From Belnapia rosea (GTDB taxonomy: Bacteria > Pseudomonadota > Alphaproteobacteria > Acetobacterales > Acetobacteraceae): a stretch of DNA of 64,000 bases. Positions 29,176 to 39,151 of the stretch are shown piece after piece. Position numbers and translations under genes: made by a program. The DNA lies in contig NZ_FMZX01000020.1 of NCBI RefSeq assembly GCF_900101615.1, positions 1 to 64,000 on the forward strand. Reading direction: 5' to 3'. Every line of letters begins with the position of its first letter. Positions within the stretch are counted from its first letter, which is position 1. The notes beneath the pieces were generated by a model. It was not told the origin of the DNA. It worked only from the letters and a program-made list of their open reading frames with translations, and made no database searches.

Positions 29176-30189
29176 ATGAGCGAGCCCACCCTCGACATTC
29201 TCGGCATCGGCAACGCGATCGTCGATGTGCTCGCCCGTGCCGCTGACGCCTTCCTCGCCGCCGAGGGGCTCGAGAAGGGAGGGATGCGGCTGATTGGGGC
29301 CGAGGAGGCCGAGGGCCTCTATGGCCGGATGGGGCCGGGCATCGAGAGCTCGGGCGGCTCGGCGGGCAATACCTGCGCCGTCGCCGCCGCGCTCGGCGCC
29401 CGGGTCGGCTTCCTCGGCAAGGTGGCGGAGGATGCGCTGGGGCGGGTCTTCGCGCATGACATCCGGGCGGCGGGGGTGCATTTCCCCACCGCGCCGCTCG
29501 CGGGCGACGCGCCGACCGCGCGCTGCCTCATCCTCGTCACGCCGGACGCGCAGCGGACGATGAACACCTATCTCGGCGCCTGCGTCGCCTTCTCGCCGGC
29601 CGATGTCGATCCGGCCGAGGTGGGCCGGGCCAAGGTCACCTATCTCGAGGGCTATCTCTTCGACCCGCCGGCGGCGCAGGAGGCCTTCCGCGCCGCGGCC
29701 CGGGCGGCGCATGCCGCCGGCCGGCAAGTGGCTCTCAGCCTCTCGGACGCCTTCTGCGTCGAACGGCACCGCGATGCCTTCCGCCAACTGGTGCGGGAGG
29801 AGGTCGACATCCTGTTCGCCAATGAGAGCGAGATCACGGCGCTCTACGGGACCGATTTCGAGGCAGCGGCGGCGGAAGCCGCGCGGGAGGTCGCGCTGGC
29901 GGCCCTGACGCGGAGCGAGAAGGGCAGCCTGATCCTCGCTGGAGGCGAGCGGCACGCGGTGGCTGCGGCGCCGGCCGATGTCGTGGACACGACCGGCGCA
30001 GGCGATGCCTATGCCGCCGGCTTCCTTGCTGCCCTGACGCGCGGCCTGGCGCTGCCGGAATGCGGGCGCTGGGGCTCCATCGCTGCGGCCGAGGTGATTT
30101 CGCATTTCGGTGCAAGGCCCCAGGCTGATCTGCAAGCCCTGGTTGCGGCCGTTCCGGGGAACCACCCCGTCTCCTCCGTGTTGGGCTGA
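29176..30189 (+). CDS. PfkB-family kinase, adenosine kinase-like
   Basis: The 337-residue product has the ribokinase fold. It shows DILGIGNAIVDVLA at the N-terminus, the GGSAGNTCAVAAALG substrate loop, FLGKVAEDALG, and the PfkB C-terminal signature DTTGAGDAYAAGFL with the catalytic Asp. Alphaproteobacterial proteins of this type are usually annotated as adenosine kinase. Other nucleoside or sugar substrates remain possible. It is divergent from the EI24 gene. Confidence 0.92.
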   Translation: MSEPTLDILGIGNAIVDVLARAADAFLAAEGLEKGGMRLIGAEEAEGLYGRMGPGIESSGGSAGNTCAVAAALGARVGFLGKVAEDALGRVFAHDIRAAGVHFPTAPLAGDAPTARCLILVTPDAQRTMNTYLGACVAFSPADVDPAEVGRAKVTYLEGYLFDPPAAQEAFRAAARAAHAAGRQVALSLSDAFCVERHRDAFRQLVREEVDILFANESEITALYGTDFEAAAAEAAREVALAALTRSEKGSLILAGGERHAVAAAPADVVDTTGAGDAYAAGFLAALTRGLALPECGRWGSIAAAEVISHFGARPQADLQALVAAVPGNHPVSSVLG

Positions 30190-30290
30190 GGCAGGCCCGG
30201 GGCCGCCTCGCCAAGTGCGGGGCTGGCGCCACGGGCCATCATGCCCCGGCAGTGTCTTCGGCTGGCCGGTGGCCAAAGGAGACGCCTCCC

Positions 30291-31178
30291 ATGCGACTGA
30301 AATCGGAACTGCTTGCCACCGCGCTCGGCATCACCTTGCTGGCCGCGCCGGCCCTCGCCCAGATGAGCCCGGCGCCGATGACGACGCCCATGACGCCTGC
30401 GCCGCAGGGCTCGGCCGAGCGCGCCATGCCGCATCATGGCCACCATCACGGCATGCGCGCCGAACGCCGCGCCGAGCGGCGGGCGATGCGCGAGGAGAAC
30501 CGACAGGACGCCGCCGGCCTGGTCGAGGAGGCGAGCGAGGCGCTGCGCCGCGGCCGCACCGCCCAGGCGACCGATCTGCTTGAGCAGAGCGAGACGCGGC
30601 TGCTGACCCGCAGCATCCCGGCCGACCGCGCCGGCCAGCCGATGCGGAGCCCGGCGCTCGACAGCCTGGCCTCGGCCCGCAGCGCCATCCAGAACCGCGA
30701 CCGGGCGGGCGCCCAGCGCGAGATGGAGCAGGCCCTTGCCATCCTCCGCCGTGACGGCGGCATGAGCGGGGCCGATGCCTCCGGCACCATGCCGATGGGG
30801 GGCTCAGGGATGGGCCAAGGGACGATGGGCCAAGGCATGGGCATGCCCGGACGGACCATGCAGGATGGCGGCAGGGCCGGCAGTTCGATGAGCCGGGCTG
30901 ATGGCATCATCCGCGTCCAGTCCGGCGGGCAGGACATGCGGACCCGGCGGGATGGCGACCCGGCCACCAGCCATGGCACCGTCAACCGCGGCTCCGGCGG
31001 GGTCGGGGCGGCGCCCCAGCCCGGTACGACCCCGACGCCGCAGGTCACCGGCAGCGGCCGCAGCAGCAGCGGCGGGGCCGTGACCACGGGGACGCCGAGC
31101 AGTGGCAATGCCAGCGGCGCCACCACCCCGCCGACCGGCAACCAGTCCGGCGGCACGGGCGGCCAGCCGGCGCGCTAA
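30291..31178 (+). CDS. Secreted Met/His/Gly-rich protein, hypothetical
   Basis: AAAGGAG precedes ATG 30291. The 295-residue product has a signal peptide (LLATALGITLLAAPALAQ) and a His/Met cluster (MPHHGHHHGM). A helical region with paired Arg/Glu (about 60-165) looks like a spectrin-type repeat. The long Gly/Met/Ser/Thr-rich disordered tail has repeats around MGQGMGM. Periplasmic metal binding is suggested by composition alone. The gene is followed by a clear rho-independent terminator, so it ends its own transcript. Confidence 0.7.
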   Translation: MRLKSELLATALGITLLAAPALAQMSPAPMTTPMTPAPQGSAERAMPHHGHHHGMRAERRAERRAMREENRQDAAGLVEEASEALRRGRTAQATDLLEQSETRLLTRSIPADRAGQPMRSPALDSLASARSAIQNRDRAGAQREMEQALAILRRDGGMSGADASGTMPMGGSGMGQGTMGQGMGMPGRTMQDGGRAGSSMSRADGIIRVQSGGQDMRTRRDGDPATSHGTVNRGSGGVGAAPQPGTTPTPQVTGSGRSSSGGAVTTGTPSSGNASGATTPPTGNQSGGTGGQPAR

Positions 31179-31228
31179 CCGCCGACGGCAGCGCCGCTTT
31201 CCGCCCCGAAAACGGCGCCGCATGCAAG

Positions 31229-31275
31229 GCGAGCGCCGTGTGCATGGGATTTCCTGCATGCGGCGCTCGCTTTTT
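31229..31275 (+). terminator. Rho-independent terminator
   Basis: GCGAGCGCC (31229-31237) pairs perfectly with GGCGCTCGC (31262-31270). An inner GCATG/CATGC extension adds to the stem, and five T residues follow directly. It lies 50 bases after the secreted-protein stop and separates it from typA. Confidence 0.8.
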
Positions 31276-31403
31276 CCGCGGCGAAGCCCTATGTGTGCGC
31301 CGCAACAAGCCGTCAGCCTGCTCTGCCCGACCCTCAGCCGCCTCCGGCTGATGAGGCCGGGCTTCGCTTTGCGTTGCGGCGGCAAGGGAATCAAGGCCCC
31401 GCA

Positions 31404-33233
31404 ATGGAAATCCGTAACGTCGCGATCATCGCGCATGTCGACCATGGCAAGACGACCCTGGTGGACAATCTGCTGAAGCAGGCCGGCGCCTTCCGCGCCA
31501 ACCAGGCTGTCGCCGAGCGTGCGCTCGACCGCAACGACCTGGAGCGCGAGCGCGGCATCACCATCCTCGCCAAGTCCACTGCCGTTGAGTGGAAAGGCGT
31601 CAAGATCAACATCGTCGACACCCCCGGCCACGCCGATTTCGGCGGCGAGGTGGAACGCATCCTCTCCATGGTCGATGGCGCCATCGTGCTGTGCGATGCC
31701 GCCGAGGGGCCGCTGCCGCAGACCAAGTTCGTGCTGACCAAGGCGCTGGCCCGTGGCCTCCGCCCGATCGTCGTCATCAACAAGGTCGACCGCCAGGACG
31801 CGCGCCCGGACGAGGTGCACAACGAGGTCTTCGACCTTTTCGCCGCGCTGGGCGCCACCGACGAGCAGCTCGACTTCCACACGCTGTTCGCCTCCGGCCG
31901 CCAGGGCTGGGCGGATCTCGAGCTGGAGGGGGCCCGCAAGGACCTCTCGCCGATGTTCGACCTGATCCTCAGCCATGTGCCGGCGCCGAAGGTCGATCTC
32001 GAGAAGCCCTTCGCGATGAACGCTTCGATCCTCGAGAGCGACAACTTCCTTGGCCGCATCCTCACCGGCCGCGTCGAGCAGGGCACCGCCCGGGTCAACA
32101 TGCCGGTCCGCGTGCTGCGCCAGGACGGCACGGTGGTCGAGAGCGGCCGCCTGACCAAGCTGATGACCTTCTCCGGCCTCGACCGCGTGCCGGTCGAGGA
32201 GGTCCAGGCGGGCGACATCATCGCCATCGCCGGCCTGTCCGACGCGACCATCCCCGACACCATCGCCTCGCCCGAGGTGACGGAGCCGCTGCCCGCCATC
32301 CCGGTCGACCCGCCGACGCTGGCCATGACCTTTCGTATCAATGACGGCCCGCTTGGGGGTCGCGAGGGCAAGAAGGTGACGTCGCGGCAGATCCGCGACC
32401 GGCTTTTCAAGGAGACCGAGGGCAACGTCGCCATCCGCGTGAAGGTCAGCGAGGAGGTGGACGCCTTCGAGGTCGCCGGGCGCGGCGAGCTCCAGCTCGG
32501 TGTTCTGATCGAGCAGATGCGGCGCGAGGGCTTCGAGCTGACCATCGGTCGCCCCCGCGTCCTGACCCGCGACAACACGGAGACGGGCGAGCGCGAGGAG
32601 CCCTTCGAGGAGGCGCTGATCGACGTGGACGAGGCCTATTCCGGCGTCGTCGTCGAGAAGATGTCTCAGCGCAAGGGCCAGATGCAGGACATGCGGCCCT
32701 CGGGTGGCGGCAAGGTGCGGCTGACCTTCCACATCCCCTCGCGTGGCCTCATCGGCTACCACGGCGAGTTCATGACCGACACGCGCGGCACGGGCATGAT
32801 GAACCGGCTGTTCCTCGGCTACTTCCCCTGGGCGGGGCCGATCGAGGGGCGGCGCAACGGCTCGCTGATCTCCAACTCCGATGGCGAGGCGATCCAGTAC
32901 GCGCTGTTCTACCTGCAGGAGCGCGGCACGCTCTTCGTCGATCCGGGCGTCAAGGTCTATGTCGGCATGATCCTCGGCGAGCACAGCCGGGACAACGACC
33001 TGGACGTGAACCCGATCAAGGAGAAGAAGCTCACCAACATCCGCGCCGCCGGCAAGGATGAGGCGCTGCTGCTGATCCCACCGCGGCGGATGAGCCTCGA
33101 GCAGGCCATCGCCTATATCGAGGATGACGAGCTGGTGGAGGTGACGCCGGGCGCCATTCGCCTGCGCAAGCGCTACCTCGACCCGCATGAGCGCAAGAAG
33201 CACGCCCGCCGCTCGGACAGCGAGGCGGCGTGA
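31404..33233 (+). CDS. typA: Ribosome-associated GTPase TypA/BipA
   Basis: The 609-residue product is a full-length translational GTPase of the TypA/BipA family. It binds the 70S ribosome and supports assembly and stress adaptation. ATG 31404 gives the canonical MEIRNVAIIAHVDHGKTTL start. G1 is AHVDHGKT, G2 lies around RERGITI, G3 is DTPGHADF and G4 is NKVDR. The C-terminal domain has the typical GVVVEKMSQRKGQM and SRGLIGYHGEF motifs. A strong hairpin follows the stop. Confidence 0.97.
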   Translation: MEIRNVAIIAHVDHGKTTLVDNLLKQAGAFRANQAVAERALDRNDLERERGITILAKSTAVEWKGVKINIVDTPGHADFGGEVERILSMVDGAIVLCDAAEGPLPQTKFVLTKALARGLRPIVVINKVDRQDARPDEVHNEVFDLFAALGATDEQLDFHTLFASGRQGWADLELEGARKDLSPMFDLILSHVPAPKVDLEKPFAMNASILESDNFLGRILTGRVEQGTARVNMPVRVLRQDGTVVESGRLTKLMTFSGLDRVPVEEVQAGDIIAIAGLSDATIPDTIASPEVTEPLPAIPVDPPTLAMTFRINDGPLGGREGKKVTSRQIRDRLFKETEGNVAIRVKVSEEVDAFEVAGRGELQLGVLIEQMRREGFELTIGRPRVLTRDNTETGEREEPFEEALIDVDEAYSGVVVEKMSQRKGQMQDMRPSGGGKVRLTFHIPSRGLIGYHGEFMTDTRGTGMMNRLFLGYFPWAGPIEGRRNGSLISNSDGEAIQYALFYLQERGTLFVDPGVKVYVGMILGEHSRDNDLDVNPIKEKKLTNIRAAGKDEALLLIPPRRMSLEQAIAYIEDDELVEVTPGAIRLRKRYLDPHERKKHARRSDSEAA

Positions 33234-33238
33234 GTGGC

Positions 33239-33269
33239 GGCCGTGGCACCGCGATGCGGTGCCGCGGCC
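33239..33269 (+). terminator. Long hairpin after typA
   Basis: Two 14-base arms (33239-33252 and 33256-33269) pair with a single G-T wobble around a GAT loop, six bases after the typA stop. There is no T-run, but the stability and position fit transcription termination. Confidence 0.65.
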
Positions 33270-33355
33270 AGATGCGGCATCCTTGTCCATGATCCAGGAA
33301 GGCTTCGGTGATAAGATGCCGGAACCTTCCAGATCTGCACCGAGGATGCCTGTCC

Positions 33356-33532
33356 GTGACGACGCCGATTGCCGAGGACTTCCCTGCCATCCGAGCCCGG
33401 CTCGAAGCCATCCGTGCCGAGGAGCAGCGGCCGGCTGCCGAGCCGGAGCGGAGGGCCGAGGCCCGCCCGGCTCAGCCGGTCGATTTCTATTCCTGGCTGA
33501 CGGGAGGCACCCTTTGGGCACCGGGCGCCTGA
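33356..33532 (+). CDS. Small hypothetical protein
   Basis: A GTG at 33356 lies downstream of GAGGATG and gives 58 residues. The charged helix DFPAIRARLEAIRAEEQ is followed by a Pro/Ala linker and a conserved-looking C-terminal FYSWLTGGTLWAPGA. An in-frame ATG at 33308 is an alternative start without a ribosome site. The family is not recognised. It converges with the Yip1 gene one base apart. Confidence 0.45.
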   Translation: MTTPIAEDFPAIRARLEAIRAEEQRPAAEPERRAEARPAQPVDFYSWLTGGTLWAPGA

Positions 33533-33533
33533 G

Positions 33534-34109
33534 TCAAAAGCTCAGGGCGAGCCCTGCCAGCAGCCCTACGACGACATTCACCACGATCCCGACCAGCACG
33601 GCCGCCACGGTGAAGGCCATCACCCGGTCCTGCGGCACCCCCAGCACCAGCGGCGCACCTTTGTAGAAGGTGTAGAGGCTGTAGAGCCCGAGCAGGGCGA
33701 GGATCGCCAGCGGCGGGATGATGGCGAAGATGCCAGCCAGCCAGGCCGCCGTCGGCGTATGGACCGCAAGCTTCATTGCCGCCGTCTCGTCCGCCGTGCC
33801 GCCGAAGCGTGGCGACAGCGCCTGCACCACCTTGCCCCACAGCCAGAGGCCGAGCAGCCCCAGCAGGTAGCCGAGGATGGCGTTCACCAGCAGGCTGAAG
33901 ATGCCGACCGGCGCGCCGAGCACGCTACCCAGATAGCCGGCGAAGATGGCCGAGCCGATGAAGCCCGCCACCGCCGGCAAGGCCGAGAGCGGCATGGCGT
34001 AGCCTTTGAACAGGCTCGCCGTATCCGCCGGCTCGGCCGCGATCGCGCGCCATTCCTGCTCGGGCCGTTGGAGCAGCGCCTTCGCGCGGTCGAGGAATGT
34101 CATGGGCAT
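33534..34109 (-). CDS. Yip1-family membrane protein
   Basis: ATG 34109 lies six bases after the monooxygenase stop on the same strand and gives 191 residues (ATG 34103 is equally possible). The N-terminus MPMTFLDRAKALLQRPEQEW is typical of bacterial Yip1-domain proteins. Five predicted helices follow, with LYSLYTFYKGAPLVLGVPQ as the other landmark. Function in bacteria is unknown. It shares a transcript with the Baeyer-Villiger-type monooxygenase. Confidence 0.85.
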   Translation of the reverse strand: MPMTFLDRAKALLQRPEQEWRAIAAEPADTASLFKGYAMPLSALPAVAGFIGSAIFAGYLGSVLGAPVGIFSLLVNAILGYLLGLLGLWLWGKVVQALSPRFGGTADETAAMKLAVHTPTAAWLAGIFAIIPPLAILALLGLYSLYTFYKGAPLVLGVPQDRVMAFTVAAVLVGIVVNVVVGLLAGLALSF

Positions 34110-34114
34110 GGCGT

Positions 34115-35617
34115 TCAGCGATAGACGAAGGCGGCGTCGTCCAGGTCGATGGCGGCGAAGGCATCCTTCTCCGACCAATAGTCCTGGGTGTGCTGCCATT
34201 CCGGCTTGTCACCACGCTTGGGCAGCAGGTGCATGCCGCGCATCAGGTAGCCCGGATTGAAGTTCTCGGGGTCGATCCAGGGCAGGATCGGCATGTCCTT
34301 GTCCTCGGGTCGCAGTGCCACCTCGACGCGCCGGGCGCCCTTCGCCTCCATATGCTTCAGCAGCCGGCAGACGAAATCGCCGACGAGGTCGGCCCGCAAT
34401 GTCCAGCTCGCGCGGAAATAGCCGAAGACCCAGGCCATGTTGGGGATGCCGGTGAACATCATGCCGCGATAGGTCACCGTCTCATGGAAGGCGAGCGGCT
34501 TGCCGTCGATCTCGAAGGCAATGTCGCCGAGCACATTGAGATCGAAGCCGGTGGCGGCGACGATGATATCCGCCTCCAGATGCTGGCCGGATTTCAGCTG
34601 GATGCCCGTCTCGTCGAAATGCTCGATTTCGTCGGTGACCACCGAGGCCTCGCCGCGCGCCACGGCCTGGAACAGGTCGGCATCCGGGACGAAGGCGATG
34701 CGCTGGCGCCAGGGCCGGTAGCTCGGGGTGAAATGCGTGCCGATATCGTAGTCGGGGCCAAGGATGCTGCGGAGATTGGCCAGCATCTCCGCCTTCACCG
34801 CGTCCGGCTCGTTGAAGCAGCGCTCGGTGAAGACCGTCTGCTCCAGCAGGATCTTGCGGCGGACGATCTCGTGGATCCAGGTCTCGTCCACCTGCAGCTT
34901 GCGCAACTCCTCGGCCAGTTCGATCGCGTTGCGGCCCGTGCGGAAATAGGTGGGCGAGCGCTGCAGCATCGTCACATGCGCCGCCTTGCCAGCCATGGCC
35001 GGCACGATGGTCGCAGCCGAAGCGCCGGAGCCGATGACGAGGACGCGCTTCCCGGCATAGTCCAGCCCTTCCGGCCAGCTCTCGGAATGGACGAGTTGGC
35101 CACGGAAGCGCTCCTTCCCTGCCCAGTCGGGCATGTAGCCCTGGCCATGACGGTAATAGCCCTGGCACATCCAGAGGAAGCCGGCGGTGATGGTGACCGT
35201 CTCCCCGGTGTCGCGGCGCGTCGCCTCGATGGTCCACAGATTGTCGGCGCTGGACCAATGGGCGGAATGGATCCTGTGGTTGTACCGGATATGGCGGTCG
35301 AGGCCGTTCTCCTCGATCACGTCGCCCATATATTTCCGGATTTCCTCGGCGGTCGCGATGGGCGTGCCGGTCCAGGGCTTGAAGCGGTAACCGAAGGTAT
35401 GCAGGTCGCTGTCCGAGCGGATGCCAGGATACTTATGCGTCCACCAGGTGCCGCCATAGGTTTCCTCGGTTTCCAGCACGGTGAAGCTGGTGCCCGGGCA
35501 TTGGGTCTTCAGGTGGTAGGCACCGCCCACCCCGGAGATGCCGGCGCCGACGATCAGCACATCGACATGCTCAGCCGGCTGCGAGGAGGGCCTTTCAAGA
35601 GTTGCGGCTTCGGACAT
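34115..35617 (-). CDS. Baeyer-Villiger-type flavin monooxygenase
   Basis: ATG 35617 behind AAGGATCAGGG gives 500 residues. The FAD-binding loop is VGAGISGVGG near residue 23 and the NADPH loop is VIGSGASAAT. Between them the exact Baeyer-Villiger fingerprint FxGxxxHxxxWP is present as FRGQLVHSESWP. Such enzymes insert oxygen next to a ketone or oxidise N or S centres using NADPH and O2. The native substrate is unknown. It lies downstream of the peptide-type ABC operon on the same strand, with a gap of about 100 bases. Confidence 0.94.
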   Translation of the reverse strand: MSEAATLERPSSQPAEHVDVLIVGAGISGVGGAYHLKTQCPGTSFTVLETEETYGGTWWTHKYPGIRSDSDLHTFGYRFKPWTGTPIATAEEIRKYMGDVIEENGLDRHIRYNHRIHSAHWSSADNLWTIEATRRDTGETVTITAGFLWMCQGYYRHGQGYMPDWAGKERFRGQLVHSESWPEGLDYAGKRVLVIGSGASAATIVPAMAGKAAHVTMLQRSPTYFRTGRNAIELAEELRKLQVDETWIHEIVRRKILLEQTVFTERCFNEPDAVKAEMLANLRSILGPDYDIGTHFTPSYRPWRQRIAFVPDADLFQAVARGEASVVTDEIEHFDETGIQLKSGQHLEADIIVAATGFDLNVLGDIAFEIDGKPLAFHETVTYRGMMFTGIPNMAWVFGYFRASWTLRADLVGDFVCRLLKHMEAKGARRVEVALRPEDKDMPILPWIDPENFNPGYLMRGMHLLPKRGDKPEWQHTQDYWSEKDAFAAIDLDDAAFVYR

Positions 35618-35715
35618 CGTCCCTGATCCTTGCTGGGGCACCGTCTGGCGGGCGCCTGTCCCGCAGATAATGGTAGCAGCCTATCGGTCGAGCAAGCAGG
35701 ATCGACGGTGGCATC

Positions 35716-37329
35716 TCAGACAAGAGCCTCCGGCCCCGTCGGCGTCCAGGTGCGGCCGGGCACGCTGGCGAGCAAGGCCTGGGTGTAAGGGTGCTGTGGG
35801 GCGGCGAAGAGGATGGCGGTCTCGCCCTGCTCGACCATCTCGCCCCGATGCATCACGAGGATGCGATCACAGACCTGCGCGGCGACGCGGAGGTCGTGGG
35901 TGATGAACACCAGCGAAAGGGAAAGGCGCGCCTTCAGCTCGGCCAGCAGCCGCAGCACCTGGGCCTGGACGGAGACGTCGAGCGCCGAGACAGGCTCATC
36001 CGCTACCAGCACCGCGGGCTCCAGCGCGAGCGCCCGGGCCAGGCCGATGCGCTGGCGCTGGCCGCCGCTGAACTCGTGCGGGAAGCGGTCGGCCGCCGAA
36101 GGGTCGAGACCGACCAGCTCCAGCATCCGCACCGCCCTGGCGCGGGCCTCCGCGCGGGAGGCGCCATGGATGCGCGGGCCCTGGGCGATAAGGTCGCCGG
36201 CCCGCCGGCGCGGGTTGAGCGAGGCGAAGGGGTCCTGGAAGACCATCTGGATGTGCCGCGTCATGGGCCGGAAGGCGGCGCGGGAGGTGGCGCGCAGCTC
36301 CGCCCCGTCCAGCCGAATACTGCCGCCATCGGTCGGCAACAGGCGGACCAGGGCGCGGGCGATGGTGGACTTGCCGGAGCCGCTCTCGCCGACGATGCCA
36401 AGCGTCTCGCCCCGATGCAGGGTAAAGGAGACGCCCTTGAGGGCTTCCACGCTGCGCCGCCGGGCGAAGAGGCCGCCGCTGCGATAGGTCTTCCGCAGAT
36501 CCTCCACCTCCAGCACGGCCGGGCCGGGGGGCGTGGCCGGGCGGCGGGGCGGGGCGAGCGGCGGCACCGCGGCGATGAGGGCGCGGGTATAGGGATGGCT
36601 GGGCGCCTCGAGTACCTGCCGGGCGGGGCCGGTCTCGACGATGCGGCCGCGCTGCATCACCGCGACGCGGTCGGCGATCTCCGCCACCACGCCGAAGTCA
36701 TGGGTGATGAACAACACGCCGGTGCCGCGCCGGGCCTGGATCTCGCGGATCAGCGCCAGGATGCGGGCCTGGGTGGTGACGTCGAGGGCGGTGGTCGGCT
36801 CGTCGGCGATGAGCAGGCGCGGCTCCATCGCCAGGGCCATGGCGATCATCGCCCGCTGACGCTGGCCGCCCGAGAGCTCATGCGGATAGGCGCGGGCGGC
36901 GGCGGGCGGGTCGGGGATGCCGACCTCGGCCAGCAGGGCGGGCACGCGGGCAAGGTCGCCGCCATGCTCCTCCAACACCTCGGCGATCTGCCGCCCGACG
37001 GGCATCACCGGGTTCAGCGCCGTCATCGGTTCCTGGAAGATCATGCCGATGCGGGCGCCGCGGATCGCGCGGAGGCGGGCCGGCGGAAGGCGCGCGAGAT
37101 CCTCGCCCTCGAACAGGATCCGCCCGCCGGCCAGCGTCACCCGCGGGGCCGGCAGCAGGCCGAGAATCGCCGTGGCGGTGAGCGACTTGCCGGAGCCGCT
37201 CTCGCCGACGACGCAGAGGATCTCGCCCGCCGCGACGTCGAGGTCCACGTCCTGAAGGGCGAATTCGCGGTCCGCCCCGCGCGGCAGCCGGACCGAAACA
37301 CCGCGCAGCGAGAGCAGCGGCGCGCTCAC
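35716..37329 (-). CDS. Double ABC ATPase, oligopeptide/nickel-transporter type (DppD-DppF fusion)
   Basis: A GTG at 37329 overlaps the TGA of the upstream permease gene (GTGA), giving 537 residues with two complete nucleotide-binding domains in tandem. Each has Walker A GESGSGKS, a signature (LSGGQRQR, then FSGGQRQR), Walker B (LLIADEPT, then VLVADEPV) and an H-loop. Each ends with the Oligo_HPY C-terminal extension ([15 protein letters not shown]). It energises peptide-type uptake with the two permeases and the binding protein. The frame is open further upstream but that part lies within the permease. Confidence 0.95.
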   Translation of the reverse strand: MSAPLLSLRGVSVRLPRGADREFALQDVDLDVAAGEILCVVGESGSGKSLTATAILGLLPAPRVTLAGGRILFEGEDLARLPPARLRAIRGARIGMIFQEPMTALNPVMPVGRQIAEVLEEHGGDLARVPALLAEVGIPDPPAAARAYPHELSGGQRQRAMIAMALAMEPRLLIADEPTTALDVTTQARILALIREIQARRGTGVLFITHDFGVVAEIADRVAVMQRGRIVETGPARQVLEAPSHPYTRALIAAVPPLAPPRRPATPPGPAVLEVEDLRKTYRSGGLFARRRSVEALKGVSFTLHRGETLGIVGESGSGKSTIARALVRLLPTDGGSIRLDGAELRATSRAAFRPMTRHIQMVFQDPFASLNPRRRAGDLIAQGPRIHGASRAEARARAVRMLELVGLDPSAADRFPHEFSGGQRQRIGLARALALEPAVLVADEPVSALDVSVQAQVLRLLAELKARLSLSLVFITHDLRVAAQVCDRILVMHRGEMVEQGETAILFAAPQHPYTQALLASVPGRTWTPTGPEALV

Positions 37330-38156
37330 AGCACCTGCATCCTGGGGTTCAGCGCATCGTTCAGCCCCTGGCCGACCAGGCTGAAGGCCAGCACGGTGAC
37401 GAGGATGGCAGCGCCAGGGATGGCCGAGACATACCATTCGGTCCGCAGGACGGAACGCCCGGCGCCGATCATGTTGCCCCAGGAGGCGATGTTGGGGTCC
37501 GACAGGCCGAGGAAGGCGAGGGCGCTCTCGAGCAGGATGGCGATGGCCATGACGACGCTGGCGTAGACGATGACCGGCGGCAGGGCATTGGGCAGGACCT
37601 CGCCGAGGATCAGCGGCATGTCGCGCATGCCGAGCCCCCGCGCGGCAAGGACGAATTCGCGGTTCCTGAGGGAGAGGAATTCCGCCCGCACCAGCCGGCA
37701 GGGCGCCGTCCAGCCGACCAGGCCGATGGCGATGGTGATGACCGACAGCTCCGAGCCGAAGACGGCGACGAGGACCAGCAGCAGGATGAAGTTCGGCACC
37801 GTCTGGAAGGCCTCGGTGATGCGCATCAGCAGGTCGTCCACCCAGCCGCCATAGAAGCCGGCGACGGCCCCGACCAGCACGCCGATCCCGACCGCAACCA
37901 CCGAGGCGACGAGGCCGATCAGCAGCGAGACTCGGGCACCGTGGAACAGGAAGCCGGCGATGTCGCGGCCGAGATTGTCCGTCCCGAGCGGCAGGCGCGG
38001 GTTGGCGCCGGGCCATTGCAGCGGCCGGCCGGCGAGGGCCAGCGGGTCGCGCGGGAAGAGGGCATCGGCCGAGAGGGCGGCGGCGATGACGGCGATGAGC
38101 AGCACCGCGCCGATGATCCCGGCCGGGCTGCGTAGATAGGCCCGGAGGGCCTTCAT
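37326..38156 (-). CDS. ABC permease, DppC/OppC type
   Basis: The 276-residue inner-membrane permease has an N-terminal helix, the LGTDNLGRDIAGFLFHGARV motif, five further helices, and the EAA-type loop EFVLAARGLGMRDMPLILGE. It starts within an ATGA overlap with the upstream permease and ends in a GTGA overlap with the ATPase, so expression of the three is tightly coupled. Confidence 0.95.
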   Translation of the reverse strand: MKALRAYLRSPAGIIGAVLLIAVIAAALSADALFPRDPLALAGRPLQWPGANPRLPLGTDNLGRDIAGFLFHGARVSLLIGLVASVVAVGIGVLVGAVAGFYGGWVDDLLMRITEAFQTVPNFILLLVLVAVFGSELSVITIAIGLVGWTAPCRLVRAEFLSLRNREFVLAARGLGMRDMPLILGEVLPNALPPVIVYASVVMAIAILLESALAFLGLSDPNIASWGNMIGAGRSVLRTEWYVSAIPGAAILVTVLAFSLVGQGLNDALNPRMQVL

Positions 38157-39127
38157 GCGCCGATCCGCGGGTCGAGCCGCGCATAGAGGAGATCGACCAC
38201 GAAATTCACCAGGATCACCAGCAGGGCGGAGACGAGGACGATGCCGAGCAGCGTGTTGAGGTCCCGCTGCACCACGCTCTCGAAGGCCAGCCGCCCGAGG
38301 CCGGGCAGGGAGAAGACGCTCTCGATGACCACGCTGCCGCCGAGCATGGTGCTGAACTGCAACCCGACGAAGGTCACCATCGGCAGCAGGGCGTTCCGCA
38401 GCACATGGCGCCGCAGCACCTTGCCCTCCGGCAGGCCCTTGGCGCGGGCAGTGCGGACGAAGTCGAGGCTCATCACCTCGAGCATCGAGGCGCGCATGAG
38501 GCGGAGGTAGATGGCGAGGAAGATCAGCGCGAGCGAGACCACCGGCAGGACGAGATGGGTGGCGATATCGGCCACACGGGCAAGGCCGGTCAGCCCCGCG
38601 CCGATGGTCTCGAACCCGCCCGGCGGCAGCCAGGCCAGCTTCACGCTGAACAGCACGATCAGCATCAGCCCGAGCCAGAAGGAGGGAATGGCGTAGAAGA
38701 CGAGGCCGAGCGTCGAGATCAGCGTGTCCGGCCAGCCATTCACCCGCCGCGCCGCCAGCACGCCGAGCACCAGCCCGGCGGCGAAGGCGAAGGCCAGCGC
38801 GCAGGACATGAAGAGGGCCGTGACCGCCAGCCTCTCCCCGATCACGCTCGCCACCGGCTTGCCGTAGATCGCGGATTGCCCGAGGTCGAAGCTCGCCAGC
38901 CGCAGCAGGTAGCGGCCGAGCTGCACGGCGACGCCGGCGTCCAGCCCGTACTGCTCCCGCAGCCGCGCCGCATCCTCGGCGCTGCCGCCGCCCATCTGCG
39001 CCATCAGCGCATCGACGGTATCGCCTGGCGCCAGCTGCAGCAGCAGGAACAGGCCGACCAGGATGACGGCCAGCACCGGCAGCGACTGCGCCAGGCGGCG
39101 CAGCGCCAGCGCGGCAAGCCGCATCAT
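38153..39127 (-). CDS. ABC permease, DppB/OppB type
   Basis: The 324-residue permease has the typical N-terminal helix (LAQSLPVLAVILVGLFLLLQ), a periplasmic segment with LREQYGLDAGV, and five more helices. The cytoplasmic EAA loop is DFVRTARAKGLPEGKVLRRH. It pairs with the DppC-type permease to form the membrane channel. It begins 24 bases after the binding-protein stop. Confidence 0.95.
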   Translation of the reverse strand: MMRLAALALRRLAQSLPVLAVILVGLFLLLQLAPGDTVDALMAQMGGGSAEDAARLREQYGLDAGVAVQLGRYLLRLASFDLGQSAIYGKPVASVIGERLAVTALFMSCALAFAFAAGLVLGVLAARRVNGWPDTLISTLGLVFYAIPSFWLGLMLIVLFSVKLAWLPPGGFETIGAGLTGLARVADIATHLVLPVVSLALIFLAIYLRLMRASMLEVMSLDFVRTARAKGLPEGKVLRRHVLRNALLPMVTFVGLQFSTMLGGSVVIESVFSLPGLGRLAFESVVQRDLNTLLGIVLVSALLVILVNFVVDLLYARLDPRIGA

Positions 39128-39151
39128 GCCCCCCTCCTCATGTCCGGGACC

